NCBI GenBank assembly: GCA_937892215.1
Contig: CALAVE010000016.1
Span: 1-13,526 of the forward strand
DNA: 13,526 nucleotides
Direction: 5' to 3'
Origin: an uncultured Porphyromonadaceae bacterium
Lineage (GTDB): Bacteria; Bacteroidota; Bacteroidia; Bacteroidales; Muribaculaceae
Shown: positions 7,601-13,482 of the stretch, one piece after another
Numbering within the stretch: the first letter of the stretch is position 1
Layout of the letters: every line of letters begins with the position of its first letter
Translations under genes and position numbers: made by a program
Notes under the pieces: model-generated
Told to the model about the DNA's origin: nothing
Seen by the model: only the letters and a program-made list of their open reading frames with translations
Database searches by the model: none

Positions 7601-7803
7601 TGCGTGCCGTCAAAGAAGCGATTGACGACCGTTTGCTGTATGACGTGCACATCTTGCAAAACGAGGGCTTTTTCCAGCAGCTCACTATGCAAGGTGTTTC
7701 AACAGAATTACAGCGTTTGGAGATTGAAGCTCAACGCGAAGATAGAGTATGGTTAAGGAACCATATCGCAACCGAATATTTACAAAGTTACGCTTATCAA
7801 TAA
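4669..7803 (+). CDS. hsdR: Type I restriction endonuclease subunit R
   Basis: This 1044-aa protein is the DNA-translocating and cleaving subunit of a Type I restriction-modification complex. The N-terminal nuclease has the PD-(D/E)xK core D127 and E141-V-K143 (IEVKKP). The superfamily 2 motor follows: motif I TQGSGKT (K337), motif II DEAH (445-448), motif III TGTP (474-477), motif V around TGFDAP and motif VI QALTRVNRP (R672, R675). The C-terminal ~350 residues are helical, as usual for binding to the methylase core. The length is normal and no catalytic residue is missing. The ATG at 4669 is chosen because the longer frame from 4621 would begin upstream of the TACCTTTG promoter element and adds residues unlike the family, whereas MASKKDFNEN leads directly into the conserved start. 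hsdM follows after four bases, so the two are co-transcribed. Confidence 0.95.
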   Translation: MASKKDFNENTRVQVPAAIHLVRLGYTYLNDIAESQYDPWTNILSDVFIRSLMRLNPEIDELQAQNILKGAILSCRNDDLGREFYGKLVSETGLKFIDFNNPNNNEWHATTEFSCENPDTKDVFRPDITIFVNGLPLVFIEVKKPHNHEGMKAELDRINTRMRNKAFRSFFNITQFMIFSNNEEYLIENRQPRSGAFYATTSRSGAFFNAFREADKDLLSKVEFNVDVPENTIKQILIHRNCPQLPALPEFQTNQQPTTPTNRILTSMLSKERLLFLLRYGIAYVEMTKENDKGEKITELQKHIMRYQQFFATKAIRRTLDSGLRSGIIWHTQGSGKTALAYYNVKSLTHYYASKHMPVKFYFIVDRLDLLEQATSEFAARGLIVRNAQSREELMSDFQDNTVVKNAEGKPEIMVVNIQKFATDHQRISKKQVYNTNLIRVFFIDEAHRGYSPQGCFLANLFEADKESIKIALTGTPLLRAERESWRVFGDYIDKYYYDKSISDGYTLRLMREDVETIYKQRIADIIEKLTADVEVRKKDIDHDTIIEHEKYINGLLDYIIHDLRRSRIQQDAPHMGGMIVCETNPQARRLKEILDARMKDDPKPLRSILILHDEGDKLERKEQIDEFKKTENVDILIVNAMLLTGFDAPRLKKLYLCRKLDGHNLLQALTRVNRPYRDFKYGYVVDFANIKENFIETNNLYMRELNRTDGDDENVSGSDTGAGDILMASNDEIVAQMEEIRDKLFQYDTDNAEGFSRQIGDIKDKEELYELRKVLENAKALINQVRSFGDDDLQQRFERLQIDSIPVMIKEVNHRIERINLLADDDHKADVSAIIREALSMMEFEFKFRDKEELEIVYNDLLDRYENVEREFSANFDQQDDEFISLSEAFRAYFARRGFTPATVAEAREDIGYMDSVMQKIKEINRKNNILRSKYKGDEKFVRIHKRVEEENERRQAQTPKLHVLISPREVDIVVGLRAVKEAIDDRLLYDVHILQNEGFFQQLTMQGVSTELQRLEIEAQREDRVWLRNHIATEYLQSYAYQ
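5245..5290 (+). repeat. 16-base direct repeat within hsdR
   Basis: CGTTCTGGCGCTTTTT occurs at 5245-5260 and again at 5275-5290, exactly 30 bases apart and in frame, giving RSGAF twice within PRSGAFYATTSRSGAFF. The family normally has a GAFYATTS-like block here, so part of the likeness may be chance. A slip would add or remove ten residues without a frameshift. Confidence 0.6.
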
Positions 7804-7807
7804 TCAT

Positions 7808-9481
7808 ATGCAAAATAATATAGAACAAGCGACCAAACAACTTATTGACGCACTTAAACAGACGTGCGGCAGTTATGGCTTGGGTAACGATGGCAACGAG
7901 TACAAGATCATCATTCAAATGTTCTTGTATAAGTATTTCAACGACAAATTCGGCTACGAGGCCAAACGTGTAAACTCAACTGAAGGCAAACGTCTGGCAC
8001 AAGCTGAAAAGTGGGACGCTGAATATGACAAATTCACTGACGATGAAGTGCTGGATTTATTTGATATGCTTCCACCTACCACGCCAAGGATGAAGCCTTA
8101 TCACACAATCGCCCATCTATATAACGCCCAGCAGGAAAGCGATTTTTCCTCTTTGCTTGATAGCACGATGATTGACATAGCCAAAGAGAACGCTGATATT
8201 TTCTCTATGGCGACCGTAAACAAGACAAAGCTCACCATCTTTGAGGAAATAACAGTATTTATTCCTGATAGTACACAGCGCGACGACTTCGCACGCTCGC
8301 TAATGCGTTATATTGCAGACCCAGATACAAACTTTGAACCGATATTCTCTGAAAAGTATGACTTCTTTTCAACAATGTTTGAATATCTAATCAAAGATTA
8401 CAATAAAGATGGTGGTGGCAAATATGCGGAATATTACACTCCGCGCTCAATCGCTCTGATTATGGCTCAACTTCTCGTTGGTGATGAAGAAGACTTGCGC
8501 CACATTGAATGTTACGACCCATCGGCTGGATCGGGCACACTACTTATGGCACTGGCCCATACTGTCGGAGAGGAAAGGTGCACAATCTATTCGCAGGACA
8601 TATCACAAAAATCCTCTAAGATGTTGCGTCTTAATCTCATTCTCAACAACCTAGTGTCGAGTATTCAGAACATTCTGCAAGGCGATACGCTATTAAAACC
8701 AGGCCATACTAATCCTGACGGCACAAACAAGCAGTTTGATTTCATCGTCAGTAATCCACCATTCAAGCTTGATTTTCCGACGACGCGAGACACCATTGCT
8801 TCGGATAGCAAACGCTTTTGGGCTGGTGTACCTGCCGTACCGCAGAAGATTGACCCCGACAAACCAAAGATGAAAATATTCACTTGCTTCATTCAACACA
8901 TGATAAACTCATTGAGGAATGAATCTGGCAAGCGAAAAGGTCGTGGAGCAATTGTGGTACCTACGGGATTTATCACAGCCAAGAGTGGGATTGAGAAGAA
9001 AATTCTCGAGAAAGTTATCAAGGAACGAATCATATATGGCGTCGTTTCTATGCCCTCAAACGTTTTTGCCACAACAGGTACTAATGTCTCTGTTCTATTC
9101 TTTGATATGGCTAAATCCCATGACAAGGTTGTGCTGATTGACGCATCACATTTGGGTGAGACGCTTAAAGATGGTAATACTCAAAGAACCTTCCTACAGC
9201 CAGACGAGATTGACAAAATTGTCAACTCCTTCAAAGCAGGAGAACCTATCGAAGATTTCTGTGCCACACCAACCTATGATGAAATCAAAGATAAAGGCTA
9301 CTCGCTTTCAGCAGGTCAGTATTTCGACATCAAAATTGATTACGTCGACATCACCGAGGAGGAATTTAACCAGCGTATGAGCGACTACAAACAGACGCTA
9401 ACAGCTCAATTCGCCGAAAGCCGCCGTCTCGAGAAAGATATTATGGAACAATTAAACTCACTACAATTCAACGCCCAATGA
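7808..9481 (+). CDS. hsdM: Type I DNA methyltransferase subunit M (N6-adenine)
   Basis: This 557-aa protein is the modification subunit, which transfers a methyl group from S-adenosylmethionine to N6 of adenine in the site chosen by HsdS. The N-terminal helical HsdM domain covers about residues 5-150. The catalytic domain follows, with the AdoMet-binding motif DPSAGSGT (237-244) and the adenine-specific NPPF (316-319). A helical C-terminus (about 515-557) is typical of the part that contacts HsdS. The start lies four bases after the hsdR stop. Its end overlaps the start of the next ORF by ATGA (9478-9481), the usual sign of translational coupling. The length and all core motifs are intact. 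Two M and one S make the methylase; adding R gives the restriction complex. Confidence 0.95.
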   Translation: MQNNIEQATKQLIDALKQTCGSYGLGNDGNEYKIIIQMFLYKYFNDKFGYEAKRVNSTEGKRLAQAEKWDAEYDKFTDDEVLDLFDMLPPTTPRMKPYHTIAHLYNAQQESDFSSLLDSTMIDIAKENADIFSMATVNKTKLTIFEEITVFIPDSTQRDDFARSLMRYIADPDTNFEPIFSEKYDFFSTMFEYLIKDYNKDGGGKYAEYYTPRSIALIMAQLLVGDEEDLRHIECYDPSAGSGTLLMALAHTVGEERCTIYSQDISQKSSKMLRLNLILNNLVSSIQNILQGDTLLKPGHTNPDGTNKQFDFIVSNPPFKLDFPTTRDTIASDSKRFWAGVPAVPQKIDPDKPKMKIFTCFIQHMINSLRNESGKRKGRGAIVVPTGFITAKSGIEKKILEKVIKERIIYGVVSMPSNVFATTGTNVSVLFFDMAKSHDKVVLIDASHLGETLKDGNTQRTFLQPDEIDKIVNSFKAGEPIEDFCATPTYDEIKDKGYSLSAGQYFDIKIDYVDITEEEFNQRMSDYKQTLTAQFAESRRLEKDIMEQLNSLQFNAQ

Positions 9482-9918
9482 CAGCAGAAGAATTGATAGA
9501 CAATATTGAGCAAGATTGTAGCTCTATATCAAATGAAATTATTGACAAGGTTTGCCGTCGTGCCATGCGCACGATGAACTCGAAGTTAGGCTTTCTCGTT
9601 GAAGATGATTACCCCAACAATTTTAAGTTTATAGACTATCTTTCCTGCGAAATCCAGTCTAAAACCTATGACGAGATATTCTTTCCAGGCAAACTTCTTG
9701 AAGACTATATCGAAGAAGTTCTCGATAATGAATACGAGAATTTGACTGGTATTGAGAAAATTATACTATCATACTCAAATTTCAGGCCTCAATTCGGGAG
9801 TGGATATGAGTTTTGTGATATTCGCCCATTTATATATCCTCGCTTTCGCGAACTGCTAAACGAGCATTGGGATACATCAAAGAAGATTCAACATTTTGAA
9901 GAAACTAAAAATTGGTAA
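9478..9918 (+). CDS. Unrecognised 146-aa protein inserted between hsdM and hsdS
   Basis: The ORF begins in an ATGA overlap with hsdM and ends five bases before the hsdS start, so it is almost certainly translated as part of the operon. No known domain is recognised. The protein is acidic, looks mainly helical, has no signal peptide or membrane segment, and contains aromatic-rich stretches (for example NFRPQFGSGYEF near residues 101-112). Type I operons usually have hsdM directly followed by hsdS. Operon position suggests an accessory subunit of the complex, a regulator of restriction, or an unrelated defence or antitoxin-like passenger; nothing in the sequence chooses between these. Codon use matches hsdM. 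Confidence 0.8.
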   Translation: MTAEELIDNIEQDCSSISNEIIDKVCRRAMRTMNSKLGFLVEDDYPNNFKFIDYLSCEIQSKTYDEIFFPGKLLEDYIEEVLDNEYENLTGIEKIILSYSNFRPQFGSGYEFCDIRPFIYPRFRELLNEHWDTSKKIQHFEETKNW

Positions 9919-9923
9919 AACGT

Positions 9924-10526
9924 ATGTTCCTAATTGACACCATAGACCATTTCATTTCAGGTGATTGGGGCGAAGAAACGCAAACACCCGAATCACCAAA
10001 AGCCACATATTGTATTAGAGGTGCTGATATAAACAACGTTAATTTGCAAACTTTTGGCGGTACACCATTGCGTTATATAACTCAATCGTCGTTCAACAAC
10101 AAGCAACTGCAAGCCGGCGACATTGTTATTGAGAAATCAGGTGGCAGCCCAACGCAATCGACTGGTCGAGTTGCGTTCATTTCTCAACAATGTGTTGACG
10201 AATTGCAAGACGTGGTTTGCTCGAACTTTTGCGTAGCTTTTCACGTTAAAGAAAATTGGAATCCAAAGTATATATTCTATTATATACAACACGTCTATAA
10301 TAGTGGCGTTTTCTTCAACTTTGAGGGAAAGACCTCTGGACTTCGTAACCTGCAGCTTGAAACTGCATTCAAGTCGATACCTATAAAACAAATTGACAAA
10401 CCTACACAAGATAGGCTTGTCAAAGTTTTAGATAAAATCGAATCCAAAATCACGCTCGCTAATTCGATAAATCGCAATTTACCTGCACTTGGCCATTCAA
10501 TAGCAAAGGCAAAAGCTCGTCTCTAA
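9924..10526 (+). CDS. hsdS: Specificity subunit, 5' half only (first TRD), truncated at inversion site A
   Basis: This operon copy encodes one target-recognition domain and the conserved helix behind it, ending at INRNL (182-186), then runs into 14 unrelated residues (PALGHSIAKAKARL) and a stop. Those residues are the reverse strand of the C-terminal end of the oppositely oriented hsdS, so the truncation results from the present orientation of the invertible segment, not from decay. A complete HsdS has two TRDs. The ATG at 9924 is preferred over the in-frame TTG at 9912, which overlaps the preceding stop. Single-TRD HsdS proteins can in known cases dimerise and give a palindromic specificity, so this product may still be active. 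Its 3' end overlaps the convergent minus-strand hsdS by 68 bases. Confidence 0.88.
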   Translation: MFLIDTIDHFISGDWGEETQTPESPKATYCIRGADINNVNLQTFGGTPLRYITQSSFNNKQLQAGDIVIEKSGGSPTQSTGRVAFISQQCVDELQDVVCSNFCVAFHVKENWNPKYIFYYIQHVYNSGVFFNFEGKTSGLRNLQLETAFKSIPIKQIDKPTQDRLVKVLDKIESKITLANSINRNLPALGHSIAKAKARL

Positions 10527-11619
10527 GTTTTTGTAAGGCTTCAATATTTTCTTTATTGCAAGACTGCATGATAATAAATGGACGAACTATTTTATCGAAT
10601 TTATTAAGCTCTTCTTTAGATGGATATGGTATTGTAATACATGACAACATAGGAACTGTTAATTGTTGCTGCACGGATCCATTCTTTTCGAATACGACTT
10701 TCTTAAAAAACTGATATAAATAAATGTCTCCACCTCTATCATGAGGACTGACTGATAATAATCTTATGATAGGCACATATGGCTTTGTTCTTAACGCACA
10801 AAAACCTATTGTTCCTCTCGCCGCTATAGTAATACCAGGTTCCAGAATAACAGCCTTCTCTGCAAAACCATATAACCCATCCTTGTCAATACTATTTGAA
10901 TATATGGGTATTTGGTATTGAGAAGTTTTCGACCTCGAATATTTTGTTGGACAATCTCCGCCAGCTTTTATTGTCGCGATACTTTCCATCGATTTTAGGC
11001 TTAATCTTGGTCGTTGTTTACTAAAAAACATGAATTGGTAGGCATGTTCTACAGACTGCTCTAAATTGCGATTTATCGCAGTAAGATTGTCAATTTGACT
11101 ATCTATGCTTCTCAATATGTGTCCGATTTTTTTCTGCTCTGAAAGTTCAGGCAGGAAAACGGTCACATCCTTTATTTTATCTGGGCTTGTGTGTCTAATT
11201 TTAGTTTGTTGCGCACCTGCACTCAATTGTTTCTTAACAATTTGAGACGGCAACAAATAGTAGCAAAAGTCAGGGTCAAGCAATTCTTCATTACACTTAA
11301 CCAATCCAACATCTTGACTTTGAATAAAAACGCCACTTTGGGGAATACGGGCAGTACTGCCAATCAATCCTTGTGTCTGCTCTGTTAATGGCGTAATTAT
11401 ATCTCCCTCATTCAAAATGAATTGTGGCTTCACTGTACCCGTGAAAAACAAATCATCTTTCGATGTATTTTCCTTGAAGCCACCATTTTGATAGTCGAAA
11501 TTTCCAAGAGTGAGACGTATAAACTCTCCCTCTGTCGAATAGTATTCGCCAGTGAGTGACGCACCTCTTGTTACATCAAGCAATTCACCAAGCTTGTATT
11601 TCTTCATTTTTGCAGTCAT
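10459..11619 (-). CDS. hsdS: Complete two-TRD specificity subunit, opposite to the operon
   Basis: This 386-aa protein (382 aa from the second ATG at 11607, MKKYKLGELL) has the normal HsdS plan: first TRD, conserved helix ending at INRNLEQ (site B), second TRD, and a closing helix with KLRDELLPLLLNGQV. The last residues VNCDLSN are read from site A in reverse, with the stop just beyond. It pairs with two HsdM and sets the recognised sequence. It lies downstream of the recombinase gene on the same strand (28 bases), so the two may be co-transcribed. A TATTTTTG element (11635-11628 on the minus strand) could also serve as its own promoter, in which case the ATG at 11607 is more likely. In comparable loci the copy outside the operon is silent; here it is intact from start to stop. 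Confidence 0.88.
   Translation of the reverse strand: MTAKMKKYKLGELLDVTRGASLTGEYYSTEGEFIRLTLGNFDYQNGGFKENTSKDDLFFTGTVKPQFILNEGDIITPLTEQTQGLIGSTARIPQSGVFIQSQDVGLVKCNEELLDPDFCYYLLPSQIVKKQLSAGAQQTKIRHTSPDKIKDVTVFLPELSEQKKIGHILRSIDSQIDNLTAINRNLEQSVEHAYQFMFFSKQRPRLSLKSMESIATIKAGGDCPTKYSRSKTSQYQIPIYSNSIDKDGLYGFAEKAVILEPGITIAARGTIGFCALRTKPYVPIIRLLSVSPHDRGGDIYLYQFFKKVVFEKNGSVQQQLTVPMLSCITIPYPSKEELNKFDKIVRPFIIMQSCNKENIEALQKLRDELLPLLLNGQVQVNCDLSN
10465..10485 (+). repeat. Inversion site A
   Basis: The core TAAATCGCAATTTA (10468-10481) encodes NRNL of the operon hsdS on the + strand and VNCDL of the other hsdS on the minus strand. Its 21-base context is identical to the reverse complement of site D. 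The left flank continues the operon's first TRD; the right flank is the end of the minus-strand second TRD. Confidence 0.85.
11056..11079 (-). repeat. Inversion site B
   Basis: The core at 11062-11075 is inverted relative to A. It joins the first and second TRD of the minus-strand hsdS (NRNLEQ). It shares 17 bases with A on the first-TRD side and 20 bases with C on the second-TRD side. After an A-B flip, the + strand would read VNCDLSQ and stop at TAA 11082-11084. Confidence 0.85.
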
Positions 11620-11635
11620 TTCGACTGCAAAAATA
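11606..11635 (-). promoter_or_regulatory. Perfect 12-bp palindrome over the start of the minus-strand hsdS, with a -7-like element
   Basis: ATTTTTGCAGTC (11606-11617) and GACTGCAAAAAT (11623-11634) are exact reverse complements around five bases. On the minus strand the upstream arm contains TATTTTTG (11635-11628), an exact match to the Bacteroidota -7 element, and the palindrome covers both candidate start codons (11619 and 11607). It could be an operator for a dimeric repressor or, if transcribed from the recombinase side, a hairpin that hides the start. No -33 TTTG is visible. Confidence 0.45.
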
Positions 11636-11647
11636 CTGATTTTTCCT

Positions 11648-12637
11648 CTAACTGATGTACTTTCGGTGGGCGATTTTTACATTATTTTGGTTCACCATTG
11701 CATAATGTAACGTAGTGTCTATCTTTTTGTGACCCAAAAGACGTTGCACCTGCTCGATGGGCATACCTTTGTCAATTGCGACAGTCGCCATTGTGCGGCG
11801 GAACTTGTGGGGGTGAATGCGGCACACGCTGGCTCGTTGTCCGAGCCACCGCACACGGGCTTCGACACCGCTAATGGTCATTCGCTCGTGAATGCCGTTC
11901 AACCCTACAAACAATGCTACATTGTTATCGGTGCGCTCGGCAAGATACTTCTGCAAGTGTACTTTTGCGCGAGCGTTGAAGTACACCGTCCGTTCCTTGT
12001 TCCCCTTGCCGAGTACGACACACTGCCGCTCGTGAAAATCAATGTCAGAGCGATTGATTTTCACTAACTCGCCCACGCGCACACCAGTTGAGGCAAGGAA
12101 ATCAATCATTGCCAGGTCGCGCATCTCATGGCAAGCGTCACGCAGCATTTCCAAATGCTCGTCACTGATTGTTTCCTTGACCAGTTTTTCAGTCCGCACT
12201 TTGTGAATGCGACGGACAGGGCTTTTCACGATGTAATCCTCATCTTCAAGCCACGAGAAGAAACTGGAGAATATGCGGCGCATATTGTCAATCGTCACCA
12301 TACTTGAACCATGATCCACTTGATACTTGGTCAAGTAACTGCGGATGTCGTCGGTACATACGAGTCGTAAGTCTTTCTCGCTACCAGCGAGAAATTTCTC
12401 AATCGTCATGCGATAGTAACCTATCGTCTTTGACGAACAGCCCTCTATGCTCTTGGCCGACAGAAACGAGGTGAGCAACACGCCGTTGTCGTGGCTCACT
12501 CGTTCTTTGTCGCATACACATGAAACTTCAACCCCTTGCAGGGCTATTCTCAAAACACTTTGCAGTCGCTCTAATTGCGCTCCAGATAGGCACTCGGTCA
12601 TTCCACTGACCACCGAATCAATTATCTTATCTTTCAT
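11648..12637 (-). CDS. Tyrosine site-specific recombinase (probable hsdS invertase)
   Basis: This 329-aa protein is a tyrosine recombinase of the XerC/phage-integrase type. It has an N-terminal SAM-like core-binding domain (about 50-145) and a catalytic domain with the conserved residues: R187 in ASTGVRVGE, a hairpin lysine (K211 or K214) in GKGNKERT, H277 and R280 in HPHKFRR, H303 in LGHKK and the nucleophile Y312 in LHYAM. All are present. It sits between sites B and C, inside the DNA that those sites would flip, which is the expected place for the enzyme that shuffles hsdS. The ATG at 12637 is preferred to a TTG at 12691, which lies inside site C and would add 18 residues unlike the family. 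The 45 bases between the start and site C are the only fixed upstream DNA, so inversions through C would change what lies before its promoter. Confidence 0.92.
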   Translation of the reverse strand: MKDKIIDSVVSGMTECLSGAQLERLQSVLRIALQGVEVSCVCDKERVSHDNGVLLTSFLSAKSIEGCSSKTIGYYRMTIEKFLAGSEKDLRLVCTDDIRSYLTKYQVDHGSSMVTIDNMRRIFSSFFSWLEDEDYIVKSPVRRIHKVRTEKLVKETISDEHLEMLRDACHEMRDLAMIDFLASTGVRVGELVKINRSDIDFHERQCVVLGKGNKERTVYFNARAKVHLQKYLAERTDNNVALFVGLNGIHERMTISGVEARVRWLGQRASVCRIHPHKFRRTMATVAIDKGMPIEQVQRLLGHKKIDTTLHYAMVNQNNVKIAHRKYIS

Positions 12638-12681
12638 TGCGATTGAATTTATTGGTGAAACTTCGTTATACCAATATAAAC

Positions 12682-12701
12682 TAAATCGCAATTTAGAGCA
12701 G
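12682..12701 (+). repeat. Inversion site C
   Basis: The core at 12682-12695 is followed by GAGCAG, the same second-TRD start (EQ) as at site B; 20 bases are shared. On its left, the first-TRD flank seen at A and B is missing and the recombinase upstream region begins instead. Here the core with one more base on each side is CTAAATCGCAATTTAG, with perfect 6-base arms around CGCA. Confidence 0.85.
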
Positions 12702-13382
12702 CTCGCCCGCCAGCTCTACGACTACTGGTTCGTGCAGTTCGACTTCCCGAACCAAGAGGGTAAACCCTACAAGTCGAGCGGCGGCGAAATGATCTGGAAT
12801 GAGAAGCTAAAACGGAATATACCACTATCTTGGAAATGTGGCTCATTGGTTGATATTGCTGAATACACAAATGGCTTAGCTTGTCAGCGATTCAGACCGA
12901 CTAATGATAACGAGAGATTGCCGGTTATCAAAATTCGAGAATTGCGTGAAGGATTTACAAATGACACAGAATGGGTGACATCAAAAATTCCTGAAAATGT
13001 TAAGATTTATAATGGTGATGTGCTATTTTCATGGTCTGCATCATTAGAAGTGGTTCTTTGGGCTTATGGCAACGGCGGACTTAATCAACATCTTTTCAAG
13101 GTGACTTCAAAAAATGGGTATCCAAAGTCATTCTATTATTTTGCTCTAAAGGATTACATTGATGTATTCAAGGCCATTGCAGAATCAAGAAAGACCACAA
13201 TGGGACACATCACGAGAGAACATTTAGAGCAAAGCACAATTTCTATTCCTGAAGATCTCGCAATCTTGAATGAATTTGAGAAGCGTGTATCGCCGATTTT
13301 TGATAATATCGTAAATAATCAAGTGGAGATAGGTCATTTGCGGCAACTCCGCGACGATTTGTTGCCTATGCTGCTGAACGGT

Positions 13383-13403
13383 CAGGTAAATTGCGATTTA
13401 TCG
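13383..13403 (-). repeat. Inversion site D
   Basis: The core at 13387-13400 is inverted relative to C and lies at the end of the second-TRD cassette, read as QVNCDLS on the + strand. The 21 bases are the exact reverse complement of site A. Inversion A-D would give the operon hsdS the ending NRNLPDRSAA and a stop. Confidence 0.85.
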
Positions 13404-13444
13404 CATACCAACCGCCACGAGGGCGGTGGTTTGCTTTTCAAGGT

Positions 13445-13482
13445 ATAGTGGGCGTTACCGCTCACTATGCTTTGTTTTATCT
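13445..13482 (+). terminator. Rho-independent terminator at the end of the hsdS locus
   Basis: ATAGTGGGCG (13445-13454) pairs with CGCTCACTAT (13459-13468) over ten positions (one G-U) around TTAC, followed by the T-rich GCTTTGTTTTAT. It begins at the stop codon of the cassette frame and would end + strand transcription whichever arrangement lies upstream. The remaining bases to 13526 show no gene. Confidence 0.6.

Larger units (their letters stand above)
10465..13403. other. Invertible hsdS cassette locus (shufflon-like, four sites)
   Basis: Four copies of the 14-base core TAAATCGCAATTTA lie at TRD junctions in alternating orientation: A 10468-10481 (+), B 11062-11075 (-), C 12682-12695 (+), D 13387-13400 (-). 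Pairs A/B, B/C, C/D and A/D are inverted and can flip the DNA between them; A/C and B/D are direct and could delete it. The locus includes a tyrosine recombinase gene between B and C. Two first-TRD ends (operon and minus-strand) and two second-TRD cassettes allow four full-length HsdS proteins. The present state gives a half-length operon hsdS and a complete minus-strand hsdS. Confidence 0.85.
12682..13448 (+). pseudogene. hsdS: Silent headless hsdS cassette (second TRD)
   Basis: This reading frame encodes the second half of an HsdS: NRNLEQ, the spacer helix (LARQLYDYWFVQFDFPN), the KPYKSSGGEMIWNE linker typical of Bacteroidota HsdS, a second TRD, and the closing helix LRQLRDDLLPMLLNGQV. It then reads through site D as VNCDLS and continues for 15 more residues to a TAG at 13446-13448. 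It has no first TRD and no start signal; the first in-frame ATG is at 12789, within the linker. Upstream, the frame only runs antisense to the recombinase. It is a stored cassette that can be joined to a first TRD by inversion at C (with B) or by two steps through D and A. It is not decayed: the frame is open throughout. Confidence 0.85.

Noticed and set aside
12567..12582. Fifth inversion site suggested by GCGCAATTAGAGCG on the minus strand
   Set aside because: It lacks the left arm and one base of the core and is explained by recombinase codons for AQLERL.
12638..12691. TTG start at 12691 extending the recombinase by 18 residues
   Set aside because: It starts inside recombination site C and the added residues do not look like a recombinase N-terminus; ATG 12637 is more natural.
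12447..13448. A single 333-aa open frame on the + strand
   Set aside because: Its first ~78 codons are antisense to the recombinase gene and its upstream region; only the part from site C onward is HsdS sequence.
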